NCBI GenBank assembly: GCA_958430865.1
Contig: CAUDNR010000724.1
Location: 36,010-100,009 of the forward strand
DNA: 64,000 nucleotides
DNA from: Entrophospora sp. SA101
Lineage: Eukaryota; Glomeromycota; Glomeromycetes; Entrophosporales; Entrophosporaceae
Direction of reading: 5' to 3'
The translations under genes were made by a program, and so were the position numbers. Below the pieces are notes generated by a model that had not been told where the DNA came from, did no database searches, and saw only the letters and a program-made list of their open reading frames with translations. Below are positions 45,836 through 57,479 of this stretch, one piece after another. Within the stretch, counting starts at the first letter, position 1; the number at the start of each line of letters is the position of its first letter.

Positions 45836-46534
45836 TGGTTAATAACTTGGTTCTGTTTTAAGTCGCCCAAATATCATAAAAACTAGCACTAACGTATATT
45901 CAAATATGGTTTGGTTCTGTGACACCAATTTTTATCAATAATATATAAAAGGCATTTGCTTAAATTGAGTGTTTATTAATAATTTTTAAATGAAGATGCA
46001 AAGTTAAAAGCAGTAATGAGAGACGATGACACCTTACGTCATGCGTTGTAATCAGTCATACAATTTTTTTATATTAATCCGAGGCAAAGTATTGATTTTT
46101 AAATAAATTTAGTCATGTAACACGCAAAACAAAATGTAGAAATTTTTTTATTTATTAATATTCACCATATTTAATAGTGATACTAAACTAGTACTAGTTT
46201 CATTCATCGGAAATTATAACAACAACAGCAATAATAATAATAAAATGTAAAACTTTTAATTCTTATTTTTCTTTCTCCACTAAAAGAATTTCAAAAAAAT
46301 ATATCATTAATAATAAATATTTGTTATCTGATATTCTCTCCAAGGAATCACTGAAATAACAAAATGTACGTATTATTTAATATATAGAACATAAAGCTTA
46401 CATAAAGAAAGCATTTTGAAACTTTATTTGGAGAAATTAATTGAATTAATTTGAAAAACGAAAAGATTTTATTTCACTGACTGAAGGAACAGACATTAAC
46501 GACATTAGTAATACTTGATTTTCTTTTTTAATAG
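45836..46534. other. Upstream region and probable first exon/intron of synaptobrevin
   Basis: The first coding exon must supply the start codon and end in phase 2 (two bases before the G at 46535). The only well-placed ATG is at 46374 (aaaatgtacgtatt), but no donor of the right phase follows it clearly. The exact start is therefore unresolved. Confidence 0.4.
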
Positions 46535-47027
46535 GTCTTCTGGACCATATGACCCATATTTACCTAAGGAAGGTACTGCTGGCGGCCCGCCTTCAAAAAC
46601 TGTGGAAATCCAAAAACAAATCGATGAGACAGTAGGAATTATGCGTGATAATCTTAAAACTGTTGCTGAAAGAGGAGAGAGATTAGATACATTACATGTC
46701 AAAACTGGTAGATAATTTTATGTGAAAGAGTGAGAAAAGAATTTGTCAATATTAAATTATTAACTGTGAAAATCTTTTTTTTTTTGTAAAAATAGAAAAT
46801 TTATCAATTTCAGCTCAAGGATTTCGTCGTGGAGCAAATAAAGTACGAAAGCAAATGTGGTGGAAAGATATGAAAATGAGAATTATTATTGCTTCTGCTA
46901 TAATTGTTTTATTATTGATTATTATTTGTGAGTAATATTTAATAATGAAAAAATTATATATATTACAAAGAAAGTTTATTAATTTAAAACTTTTGTTTTT
47001 GTAGTGCCAATTGTTCTCAAGAAATAG
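46535..47027 (+). CDS. Synaptobrevin/VAMP-type R-SNARE (Snc-like), 5' exon unresolved
   Basis: A vesicle SNARE pairing with plasma-membrane or endosomal Q-SNAREs to drive exocytic fusion (family knowledge). Exons seen: 46535-46707, 46796-46927, 47005-47027, with GT-AG introns; stop TAG at 47025. The protein reads [20 protein letters not shown], then the SNARE motif from [19 protein letters not shown], with the zero-layer Arg in ERGERLDTL and the late layers in [19 protein letters not shown]. Then come the juxtamembrane Trp pair ([10 protein letters not shown]), one C-terminal membrane anchor ([21 protein letters not shown]) and KK at the end. About 110 residues are visible, the usual size for Snc1/2 homologues. 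The first exon with the initiator Met is missing from this call. Confidence 0.92.
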
Positions 47028-47676
47028 TAATTCAATAATCCCTTGTTTCTTTCCCCATTCCTTTAATTCTCACCATTAACGAATAATTAATTAATTAGAT
47101 CTTTATATATATTCAAATAATAATAATAATTTTTTTTATCTATATATTTTATTTCTTGTATGTATTATTAGCATATCATTTAGATATTATGCATCATTAA
47201 CATATCACATGTATCATTTAAACATATTTTAAATATTACTAATAATAATATTGAATAATAATTAATTACATATTATTGGAGTTGGCCTTTTAGCTAATGT
47301 TGCAGATATTAAATGATTACTTCATCACCAAGATCTATGTGCTTCTATTATTTATATAGTAATACATGATATATAAATATATTTATTTATTTCCTGCAAG
47401 CTTCTACTTTTCCTTTTCCTTCATCTTGATTCTTTAGTTCTCTAGTTTATTATTAGTGGTCACTAGTTTATGTCTGATTGAGGTCCTGTATAACCAATTC
47501 CCTGCTTGTACTTGAGCTTATTCATTGGTTAATGTTATAATTATTCTGTCTTTTTGTTTGTTATTATTTTTGGCATCAGCCATCATCTTTGGGCTTCTTA
47601 TTAATTATTTTTAGTCTTCTCTTGTGATCGTTGATTCAGACCAAGGTTATTATTGATTGACCTCTAATTCATAGGC
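47028..47676. other. 3' flank of synaptobrevin, no gene
   Basis: AT-rich with (aat)n runs (47120, 47235). No supported coding sequence. Confidence 0.5.
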
Positions 47677-47898
47677 TTGCTTTCCTATTTTACTTGGTCC
47701 TTTAAAATAATCAACAAATTAGAATCTTCCTTTTGTGAATTGTTCAATGAATGGACAATTATTGTGGATAACTTCATTGGTGGAGTTGATTTAAATGAAT
47801 TTTGGATAAATATTCATGATCAATTGCGAATCCTTTCAAAATATATATGGCTGCCTATATCTAGCTGCAGTGTCAAAAGAAGTTTCTCCATATATTAA
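47677..47898 (+). pseudogene. hAT transposase C-terminal dimerisation fragment
   Basis: The translated frame contains GGVDLNEFWINIHDQLRILS followed by KYIWLPISSCSVKRSFS, matching the hAT C-terminal dimerisation block (an FW motif, then leucine/isoleucine-Pro-x-Ser-Ser-x-x-x-Glu-Arg-x-Phe-Ser). The conserved Glu-Arg reads Lys-Arg, and the frame ends at once. No other part of a transposase is visible nearby. Confidence 0.6.
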
Positions 47899-48598
47899 TT
47901 TTTCATAAAGACCAGCAGTTTTTGATGCTGGAGGTTCAATTGAATGATTGTTTTGATTTTTATGCATGTTTCAAGGAAAAGAAAAAATGATAATTGATGT
48001 GGTTGGTTGAAATGTGTCAAGATAAAATTTGGGTTCTCAAAGAATGATTTCATGGTCCAAATTATTAAAATTTCCTTTTCCAAATACAACCTTTTGGCCC
48101 AAAGGATATGTTACAATGGAAATTCGGGATGGTTAGAGGGACTTGAAATTTGAATCCTGGCTCTTTGAAATAATAATAAGTCTACTAAAGCCTGTTGACG
48201 TTTCTTCTATGTTCAGTGTTTTGTTCCAAATGGTCACCATAAGTGAAGGCTTATAACTAATTGTAATATGTTATCATCAAATTTCCTAATGCTGACTGTG
48301 TTAGACTTATCAATATTTGTTATTGAAATTATGTACTTCTACATATTTATTTTACCAAATTATAAGCAAGTACCAAACAAATGTTCTGGTGCATATTCTA
48401 CAAAAGTTCCGATTCAACTTCTGTAATTCTAAATATTATATAAATGGCATGTGTCCTAATGAACAATAAATTGCTCTAATAAATCTTAATTAGATTAGGC
48501 TCAAATCAATTGGTACATATTGATTTATATATTTCATAATATAACGTTGATTTTATTATTTCAATTATTTGAAATACTTCAAATTCGTCACATTTACT
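47899..48598. other. Spacer with decayed transposon-like sequence
   Basis: Probably decayed hAT-related sequence by proximity, but no frame or terminal repeat can be identified. Confidence 0.3.
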
Positions 48599-48606
48599 AT
48601 TACTAT

Positions 48607-48827
48607 AGGACCTCGGACAATTATAATTGAACTGGTATTGAGAAAAGTGGGTAGTGATCTCGTTAAAACACCAGTCAGATCTTCAAGCATTTACATAATA
48701 AAAATTGGGGTTTTAAAAAAATTGCCCCAAAAAGGAAACCCACTAGTCATATTTAGTAAGATATTCTGAGTATTTTTTCACAACTTTTTATATATATACC
48801 AGTTCAAATATGATTGTCCGAGGTCCT
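48607..48827. mobile_element. 221-bp MITE, TIR AGGACCTCGGACAAT, TSD ATTACTAT
   Basis: Left end aggacctcggacaattata; right end is its inverse with two mismatches further in (homology continues to ttgaactgg). Flanked by perfect 8-bp repeats attactat (48599-48606 and 48828-48835). The interior has no credible gene. An 8-bp duplication again suggests hAT-type mobilisation. Confidence 0.9.
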
Positions 48828-48875
48828 ATTACTATGATTATGATGTACTAAATTGATGTTATTACGGTGCAGATC

Positions 48876-49560
48876 AGGGCTGGAAATAGGGCCAGAAAAA
48901 AAAACAGAAATTCCTCCTGAATGCTAAGAATTTTCCAGAAGAAAAATTTAAAAAAAAAGGAAATTTTTTGGTGCTAAAATTTTTTAAGAATTTTCTTTAT
49001 TTTATTCTTCTGTTTTTACTTTGAAAAAATTTACTAAGAGCATCATTAAAATCATAACAAAATAAATCAGTACCTCCTAAACTATGGTTGCTTGCCAAAA
49101 CTCCTCTGGAAATCAATCAGCAGAGTTTCGGCAGGTAACACACTAATTGTTTGTTAGAGTTTCAGCAGAGTTTCGTATTTTAGGGATTTTGACAATTAGC
49201 AGAGTTTTGGCAGGTTACACACTAATTGTTTATTAGAGTTTCAGCAGAGTTTTGGCAGTCATTAAGAAGTTTCGGCAAGCAACCTTATTCTAAACCAACC
49301 ATCATTAATAAGTGCAATATGTCACTTTCCATTGCATTACATAAATCTGTTTTGATAATATTCTGTTTGCTAAAACCTCTTTCACAATCCACACTAGAAA
49401 ATGGAATTGAGTGCACTATTTTTATAAGTTTTAAGATATGAATAAGACTTGGAAGTTTAGAAATTGGAATATTTTCTTTTGCTATCCGGTAAATCATTTT
49501 CATTATATTAATTATATGTTTGTTACCATTATTAGTGGCTTTTTTGGAAGAATCTTGCAT
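48876..49560 (-). mobile_element. hAT element remnant: transposase C-terminus and 3' terminus
   Basis: The minus-strand frame 49560-49285 contains IPISKLPSLIHILKLIKIVH and FSSVDCERGFSKQNIIKTDL, a clear hAT dimerisation domain of the type with a CERGFS core. Downstream on that strand, about 410 bp further, the sequence ends in ccagccctg (plus strand cagggctgg at 48876), which looks like a hAT terminus. A separate MITE (49086-49284) sits between them. The N-terminal zinc finger and catalytic residues were not found, and the opposite terminus is uncertain. Confidence 0.65.
49086..49284. mobile_element. 199-bp MITE, family GGTTGCTTGCC (copy 2)
   Basis: Termini ggttgcttgccaaaactc and, inverted, ggttgcttgccgaaactt. 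It carries an internal duplication: cacactaattgtttrttaga with its flanks occurs twice (~49138 and ~49220), which explains the 80-bp size difference from the copy at 32542-32660. It lies directly against the hAT transposase fragment. Confidence 0.8.
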
Positions 49561-49564
49561 GGTT

Positions 49565-50780
49565 ATTCTAGAAGAAAAGAACCATCATGTTGGTTTGAAA
49601 GTGCATGAGTTGGTAGAGCAGTAGATGTGCTTTACAAATTGTGCAAAACATTCTCTTTATTGCTGTTGTACATGAAAATGAAATTATGTGAATTCGCAAT
49701 TCACATATGTGAAATTCAAATTAGCCAATCAGAATTTCACCCACTCCATAATATTTCAATTTCACATAATTTCAATTTCACATACAACATCACCAAATAA
49801 TTTTTCTGAAATAATCATAATAATAATAATAATAACATAATTTATTATTATTTTTATTTATATAAAACACTTGCATCAATTATTGCTTTTTTTTATGTCA
49901 AAATTGTTATTTTGCCATTTATTTTTACTCATTTATTAGTATCCATACTAGTTTCAAAAATAATTTTGGGTTTCTAAAGGCAATTATAACATGATGTTGA
50001 CCTGGGACAATTAAAACCATGACCTGACCTGTTTTGGAGCTCTATTGAAGACATACCTGATTTGAGAGTAAAGTGTAAATACATATTAATATTCATGGAA
50101 ATTGTTGTTATGTATATTGGAAGAAATTGTATTATTGTATTAGTATAAATATTAAATAAATGCATCATTGTCATTAAAACTTAGACATGATTTCATAGAT
50201 TTTTTCCATTTCACCTTGCCCATTAAATATAAACCCTAATAATTCATAAAACAATAAATATATAAATTTAATAATTTAATATATATATATATAAATATTA
50301 TTTTGAGTAATCCTTACATGTAAAGTGAAATTACGATTCATTGATAGGCAACTGTCTGAACTAGAAGTATATTCTATAAGTTTTATTCTATATATTCCTA
50401 TGCTACTATTAATAAGAAATTAATTAACGAAATTACTCTTTTTTAAAGTTAATCAACAAAAACATTCTTTTTTAAACCTAATATATTTGAGATCCAGAAC
50501 TTACTGAAGACCTTAATTAATAATTAACCTGAAACTGGAATCTTTATACTATCTATTCCTCTCATAGTACTGTGAGCGTGCAATCTGAGTTTCCTAGTTA
50601 ATAGGTTATTTATAGCTCAACACACAGCCTACCTGCAGACTTATGGTCAAGTTTCCTTTATTTATATATATGTATGTCACACAGCCTACCTGCTGACTTA
50701 CGATCAAAGATTAATAATAAAAATAACTTTTATCTTCCTGGATAAAAGGGTCCCTAGGTTCTATGTAAATGATTATATCC
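49565..50780. other. Intergenic stretch, no gene supported
   Basis: Around 49680-49800 the words ttcacatatgtgaa and tgaaatt(a/t) recur in both orientations (small palindromic cluster). At 50570-50710 the phrase cacacagcctacctgcngactta occurs twice about 60 bp apart. No RNA gene confirmed. Confidence 0.4.
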
Positions 50781-50790
50781 NNNNNNNNNN
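50781..50790. other. Assembly gap (10 N)
   Basis: Ten N characters; it interrupts a spurious minus-strand frame. Confidence 1.
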
Positions 50791-51299
50791 ACTTTGATTT
50801 AACGAGTTCTGAATAGAAATCATGCATTAATATCAAAATCAAAAAATCAACAATAAATAAACAAACAAATAACCTTTGTTGCGAAATAATTAATTTTGTT
50901 CCTTTGGTGTTAATGATTGAATCGATCACACAAATAGTAGTCAATTTAAACAGCATTGTTTTTAAAGAAAATAATATTGTTAAATGTATAAAGTTTAATG
51001 ATTTTTAATGTTGCAAATTTTTTTGATGTCAATCTCAAAATCAATCATGTTTATATACTTTAAAGTTTCTTTGTTACTCTTTTTGATAAATAATCTTTGT
51101 TTATTCGCTTTAGTAGATTCAAATAAATTTTATTAAATCAAAAATAGTACAACTCTAGTTTCAATTTAGATTTGGGAACAGGTAGAGATAATGGTGGGGA
51201 GAAGCGGGGAACAAGAACTTTACAAAATCACCCTTTTACAATACAGGTACATCCCATAGGGTTTGATTTTCTTTTAATAAAGCCATGCATTGACATTTA

Positions 51300-52070
51300 T
51301 ATTCACTCTTTGATCTACATCAGGAACAATCAAACCATCTAACCCATGGAGAACCAGAAACAATGATAAACCGAGTCACTGGTCATAACTACAATGTGGG
51401 ACACGTTATGTTACCTTTATACGATGAACTCTTGGCCAAAATAAGCAAGAAGAAAGATAGAATTCACTTAGTCAGGATTCAACAGGAGAACGATTAGAGC
51501 CTTTTCCCTCTACCCCTTTTTTCCCCATTATCGGAATCAGGAATTGATGCCAAGCATGGAGACATGGGTACATGGAAATTGTGCGGAAACCAATCTGTAG
51601 ACGCATCTACCTCAATTGAGAGCAAAACCTCTAATCCAAACTCTCACTATAAAAGTACATAGAAGAAAAACAAAACCACATTGTCGGAATTGCAAAATGT
51701 GCCACATCAACTTCTCGACCAATTGAAAAATGGACGCTACGGATATCATGAAGTCACGAATAAGGATTCTTTGCAGTTGGATACAGATCATATTGAAAAC
51801 TTTGCTGAAACCTATGGCATCACTGGTATTCATCCTATAATTACAGACCATTCTGGGTATGATGTTTGGATGTTGGATGATAATAGCCATTGCTCTTAAA
51901 TGGAATGAAATGGATGGTAGTATGAAGTATATGGGAGATGACCTGACAGAAGGTATTACAAATTACCTATAAGATATGTTATATTGATGAAGACACTTGT
52001 GAACTGGTACCTGCAAAGGAATATATACGTCGAATGAATGAAATGGCAGCAATGTCTTGGAATAATCGAA
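51300..52070 (+). pseudogene. Degenerate protein-coding remnant of unknown family
   Basis: Several collinear plus-strand fragments have coding-like composition and GC content above the flanks: HLTHGEPETMINRVTGHNYN and VGHVMLPLYDELLAKISKKK (51325-51490, then TAG); SELQNVPHQLLDQLKNGRYG, ITGIHPIITDHSGYDVWMLD (51681-51899, then TAA); and, in shifted frames, YMGDDLTEGITNYL and CYIDEDTCELVPAKEYIRRM (51930-52050). They probably derive from one gene that has collected stops and indels. I do not recognise the family. Confidence 0.4.
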
Positions 52071-53543
52071 TTATTATAAAAATAAATAAATTAACATATT
52101 GTAAACTTAGAAAGGTGTTAGATATTTTTTATGGTAAACTTTTAATTTGAAATTTGCATAAGGTGGATGATGATGTTAGTTGCACAATATTAATTATATT
52201 CAATAAAATATGATAAAAAGTTCTAGATAATGGTAAAACAAATCACATACATAAATGTGTGAATTTGCCTTGAATTTCGTGATGGATATTTTTATGACAA
52301 TCTGTGCTGTTATCTCAATTCCACAATGTCCACAGTCGATATAATAAGACTCACTTTTATCACTGAGATCCACGCAACTTTGCATACTAGTTTTTCTTTG
52401 AGGAGAACTGAATAACGCGTAAAAAATTTTTTGTACAACATTAAGTTTTTCTCTAACGATAAGGAAAAGCGAAAATTGCATTATTTAAAAGAACAGCTTC
52501 ATCGTCACCAAACTTTAGATTGATTTATTGTGATTCAACAGTAAAAGAATCTCAGCATTCTTTGAAGATTTAAAAGTGATGAAAATAGAAAACAAAAACA
52601 AACCCTGTTTTGTGTGCTATGTAAAGGTCATTCTAAATACTGCTTCAAACTCAGACACTAAAGACAGCTCAAGCACATTATCAATATTATTGCATATTAT
52701 GATTACATGTAGTTAATTTCAAAAGTCAAAAATATCAATTTAACACAACTCATATCTATGTAAAGACAATTTGATTTTATTAAATGTAATAATAAAACAA
52801 TAGTTTTAATTTGTAACTAGAATGACAAAAATGCGCACAACCACCATTTTAAAAAAACAATACTTTCTCTTGTCATGTTATTTTTCTTTTTAGCTCAAAG
52901 ACCTTTTTTTTTAATATTAAAGAAATTTGAAATGATTAAATGGTAGTTTTTGTAGTAAAAATAAAGATGTTTGATCCGGTTTTATTTTTGAACAATTACA
53001 ATCTTATTTGCAAAACAAAATTATAAATAACTTCAACCCTTGAATTCAGATATGATTTTTTTTTTTGGTTCACAAGTGGGAGATATGAAAATTACATCAT
53101 TGCACGTACAACTATCAATGCACATAAATTTTAATTCATAACTAGTCACTATAATTTAGTCACTTGAAATTTCTTTAAAAGATAAGTTTATTATAATATA
53201 AAATTATATATAAATTTAATGTACAAAATTCATAATCTTTAAATAGCAAAAACAAAAAAAAACAGCCAAATGAAAAATCACTACATGACAGCTAAAACTC
53301 CTATAAAATAATAAAAATAAATTTAAGTATGTTATCTGCATTGACATCTAATGCCCATCCAAATTTTTCACGGAGACTTTTATTAAAAATCTTGGTGATT
53401 GGTACATCGTATTTTTTACACCATGCAACAGAGATACGTGGGTCTAGAGGAAAAAGACCCCGTTATGGACCAAGCTGCTCCAATTTGGCCGGCCGAGGTT
53501 CCTCAATTCTTGTTTTCTTTTGTCTAGTTTATTGATTAAATGA
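52071..53543. other. AT-rich intergenic stretch
   Basis: Short frames at 52200-52481 (minus) and 53329-53535 (plus) are not convincing. At 53440-53520 there is a GC-richer island (ccggccgaggttcctc) that could be a transposon end. Nothing firm. Confidence 0.35.
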
Positions 53544-53672
53544 AACTAGAATGACGACGTGTTTCAATATTGCACCACCACCATTCTTTTTAAATAACTA
53601 GAATGACAACAAGTGGCAATAAACACCATCATTCTTTTTCAACAACTAGAGTGACGATGAGTGGCGGGCGAT
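53544..53672. repeat. Three imperfect tandem copies of a ~50-bp unit
   Basis: Units begin aactagaatgacgacgtgt, aactagaatgacaacaagtg and aactagagtgacgatgagtg, each followed by a ccaccattcttttt-like segment. A lone relative occurs at ~52815. Confidence 0.75.
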
Positions 53673-54827
53673 CTTTCAAATTCTTCATTTTCTCTGTTTC
53701 TTTTTTCTTGACGTGGCATTTTTTTTTTTATTAAATTTTTTAAAAAGAAAAAAAGATGATTTTGATCGATGTGTACACATTAATTATTTATTATTGGTAC
53801 TTGGTGTTGCACAGGGGTTTTTTTTGTTGACGCGAATTGATTTTTTTTTTTTTTTTTTTGGAAAAACAATTTATTTTTTGACAAATATTGCTATTTATTT
53901 TAATATAAATGTGTCCATCTGTATCAAATAACAAATCATTGCCACTGTCAAAGATGAAGAATTGGAACCAGTTGCTTGATTATAATTATTAAAACCATTG
54001 CTTTTTTGATTATTTTTGATAAGAAAAAAAAACATCTTGATCATCAGGATCTTAAATTATAAAATTGCATCGCGATGTAAAACGGGGTATATACCATTGC
54101 ACATCCTTATTCAAGATGTGCAGCCTACCAACGCATTGTTACATTGCGATGTACATCTTGATTTTTTATATTTAATTTTAACATTTCACATCGAATTTTA
54201 TTGTATTAAAAATTAATAAAAATAAAATATATATATATAAATTCAATTTAAAAAAATTACATTTTTTATTAATTATATTTTATATAATTTAATCATAATA
54301 ATAATAATAAGCGAACAGGAGAGTCCGTTCTGGTAGCACCATGCAATTATTGATTGACCAATCAAAATCATGAATTAGATAATGTAAAAATAAATGTTGG
54401 TTTGGTTCATTTCGTCAACAATCAATTGTTTCGTTAACAAATGGTTTGAATTTAAGAAGTTGGAAGCAACCATGTGGCAAACTTTGAAATAGTCTAATAA
54501 ATTAAATTGTACTACTCAAAAATGTATTTAAAGGGTTGGTTTTCGACTTGGTTGAAGAATAACTCTCTTCTCTTGACCATATCTATCGATATAATCAAGA
54601 TAACCTTAATATAATGAATGTCGATGAAACGATTGTAAACACAACCAATATTTAAGATATACGATTAAGACAAAACATGAATGATATATGAAAAAAACAA
54701 ACAAACTTATTTAATAAAAACAAAATTTACAACCCAAAAAATGTTTTTTTACATGTTCTAATAAAATTTCCATTGTTACATCATTTATTGCTGATTCAAC
54801 GTTACCCAGATCATCATCAACTGTATT
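53673..54827. other. AT-rich stretch before duplicated segment copy 2
   Basis: Poly-T runs near 53840 and an (aat)n run near 54295. No supported gene. Confidence 0.4.
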
Positions 54828-55504
54828 TTCGTTATTTTCGATAAACTCATTTTCATTTAATCTTTTCGTCATAATTTCTTTTAGTTAGATCGGCACCTTT
54901 GTAGACAATGATTGTGATAACCATGTCCACACGTGAGTATATACACTACAATTATTCAAATTAGTATAGTTAGTGTAATCACAATATACGTAATTGTAAA
55001 AAATGTTTCTAGATGGTTTCCTAGAAGTAACAAAGCCTCTTGGAAGGTGACGATTGGTTATTTCGTAAACTAAAGATGGCAATTTGTATGAGTTAATACC
55101 ATTAGATGAAGTTTTAGTATTCAAAGAATACTGATTTCGTGCTGATATATCCTCGTAAACACATCTAAAAGCAATACAGCACACTTTCGGGAAAGCATAT
55201 GCAATTGCTTCGGTGTATTTGGATATTTCATAGAATCTATGAAATGTTGTCGAAAAGTATTATCCTTTCGACTTTTGCATTCCTGTATGATCTGCAAATC
55301 AGCATTTCTGTATTAAATGTTACGAGTACAGAACCCATTTGATTGGTAGGGTACTGTGTACTGTATGTTGGTGTATGACTTTTTTAAAAAAATTTCTATT
55401 TTGTAGACCATACAGTACTGAATGTATCTATAGTTTGCGTTGTAAAACTAATTTCGTTTAACAGCGTGACGTTAATCAATTTAAAAGTAGTACAATAGAA
55501 TATA
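54828..55504. repeat. Duplicated segment, copy 2 (left flank of the second Tc1 unit)
   Basis: Nearly identical to 36748-37356 from ~54896 onward, including the 99-codon minus frame (54885-55184). It is joined to a Tc1 copy at exactly the same point as in copy 1. Confidence 0.8.
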
Positions 55505-56470
55505 CACTGCCTGGAAGAAAGTATCCGAACCTCGATTTTTATTAATTCCGCAAACTTTTACATAATAAAAAATTTTTTTGAAAATATCATCATGTAGCTT
55601 AGGTTCTAACGAATGTGTATAAAATCTTTCACAATTCTGCTATTTATAATAATTTTTTAACCAAAAAAAAAACGAACTTCAATTAATATAAAAAATATAA
55701 AAAATGATCATCAAAAATTTTCTAAAAACCAAAATTTTATTAAAACATCACAAGTTCATGCAAATTTTTGCGAATTGTTTTAACTGACACTTCAACACCA
55801 CTGACACCAACAAATTTTCTTTGAATCTCTTCTGCAGAACTGCGATTATTTTTTAATGCAATTTCTCTGAGAGTTTTTTGTTCACTAACATTTAATGCAC
55901 AGGGACGTCCACTTCTTGGTGCACTTAGGCTTTCAGCATTTTCATAACGTTTAATGGTATCATAAAATGTAGTTTTTGGAAGCTTAAGTATCTTTACAAT
56001 TTTATTAAGACTACTACCGCCTAATCTAAGACCCCAAAATTTTCCACACTCAGCTTCAGTTAATTCGGAATTTTTTGGCATTTTTAAAAATTTTTTTTGA
56101 TTTAATCGATTTTATTATTGTCAGATTATTTTTAATAACAAATTTTCTACCAATGACAGGAGAATAATTTTTTCCATAATTATATCTTAGAATTTAGGCT
56201 AAAAAATGGTGTTTTTGGTTTTTTTCTCGTTATGTAAAATTTTGAGAAAATACAAATTTAAACAAAATTCGAGGATGAAAATCACAAATTTAATTGAAGT
56301 TCGTTTTTTTTTTGGTTAAAAAATTAATATAAATACCAGAATTGTGAAATATTGCATACACATTTGTTAGAACCTAAGCTACATGATAATATTTTCAAAA
56401 ATTTTTTTTATTATGTAAAAGTTTGCGGAATTAATAAAATCGAGGTTCGGATACTTTCTTCCAGGTAGTG
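55505..56470. mobile_element. Tc1/mariner-type element, copy 2, abutting a kinase pseudogene
   Basis: Same structure as the element at 37357-38317, flanked by TA (55503-55504 and 56471-56472), with one change in the right terminus (ccaggtagtg). To its right, sequence resumes directly inside the glycine-rich loop of a protein kinase (TAGGTGAAGGTAAA, i.e. G-E-G-K). To its left is the duplicated segment, not kinase sequence. Confidence 0.9.
55740..56081 (-). CDS. Tc1-type transposase DNA-binding domain only (113 aa), copy 2
   Basis: Same length and limits as the copy at 37587-37928. Substitutions are CGKFWGLRL for CGKILSLRL and TTFYDTIK for TTVYGTIK. The two-HTH layout is intact and there is no DDE domain. 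Survival of the open frame in both copies may mean recent duplication rather than selection. Confidence 0.82.
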   Translation of the reverse strand: MPKNSELTEAECGKFWGLRLGGSSLNKIVKILKLPKTTFYDTIKRYENAESLSAPRSGRPCALNVSEQKTLREIALKNNRSSAEEIQRKFVGVSGVEVSVKTIRKNLHELVMF

Positions 56471-56471
56471 T

Positions 56472-57477
56472 AGGTGAAGGTAAATTTGCAACTATATACA
56501 AAGCTATTTGGATAAATGGTAAAAAATATACAATTGGCAACAAAAGATCCGGTGAAGACTTAATTGTGGCATTAAAAAAATTGCATAATTCAAAAAATAT
56601 TTCTGATGAATTTCTAATGAGGTTATTATCATGAAAAATTAACAAAATTTTTGAACTAAATCAGATATAATCCAAATTTATGGATTATCACAAGATCCAA
56701 ATACAGAGGAATATATATTTGTAATGAAATATATAAAAGATGGAAGTCTTCAAGATTTTTTAACAAAGGAATTTAAAATTTAAAATGGGTAAACAAAATC
56801 TCACTCCTTTATTATACTATTTCTGGGTTAAAATATATTCATGACCAAGGAATTGTTCATTGTGATTTTCATTGTGGTAATATTCTTCTAGTGATTATAA
56901 TAATTCATATATTGCAGATTTTGGATTGTCAATTCCAGCTAATCAAACAAATTAAAGGGATATATTTAGAGTACTGCCATATGTTGCACCAGAGGTATTA
57001 AGAAAAAACCCATATATATAGTTTTGGTGTATTGATGTCAGTAGTATCAACTGGTAAACAACCTTTCAGCAATTTAGCACATGATTTATATCTTGCTATG
57101 AAAATATGTGAAGGTTTAAGGCCAGGATTCTCAAACAATACTCCAAAATTTTACATTGAATTAGCATATAGATGCATGAATGCTGATCCAGATAAACATC
57201 CGTCTGTTGGAGAAATTGAAGACATCATTTTATATTGGCTCAAGTCCTCTAATAAACAAATTTTAAATAATCCTTAATACTCCTATGGAATTAATTATTA
57301 TTAATATTTTCAAGAACAAATTGATCAAATAAAATTAATTCAAAAAGAAATTGATGAAATGGACAATATTGAATTTAACCTTTCAACAATTGCAGAATTT
57401 GTGCATCCAATGCTGTTTATACCAGCAGATTATTAAAATTCATGAATCTTCCTCAACCTGTAATTTCAAATAAAGTT
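56472..57477 (+). pseudogene. TKL-type protein kinase pseudogene, 5'-truncated
   Basis: The kinase domain begins abruptly in the glycine-rich loop (GEGKFATIYKAIW), then VALKKLHNSK (Lys of strand 3), a broken stretch with stops (~56625-56660), IQIYGLSQDPNTEEYIFVMK and YIKDGSLQDF (~56740). Then come GLKYIHDQGIVHCDFHCGNIL (catalytic Asp kept, ~56875), YIADFGLS (DFG kept), VLPYVAPEVL (~56985) and, in another phase, the C-lobe TGKQPFSNLAHDLYL to YWLKSSN (57032-57277). A tail resembling the C-termini of this family (SNAVYTSRLLKFMNLPQPVI) follows in shifted frames to ~57477. At least four frameshifts or stops. The N-terminal region is missing at the Tc1 junction. Confidence 0.85.
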
Positions 57478-57479
57478 AC

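Noticed and set aside
48569..48769. 66-codon ORF
   Set aside because: Lies across a MITE terminus and interior; no coding signature.
49590..49665. tRNA-like string gagttggtagagcag
   Set aside because: Only the D-arm-like part fits; no matching acceptor stem, anticodon arm or GGTTCRA-type T-loop follows at the right distance.
50711..50956. 81-codon minus ORF across the second N run
   Set aside because: Contains unknown bases and low-complexity hydrophobic residues; not a gene.
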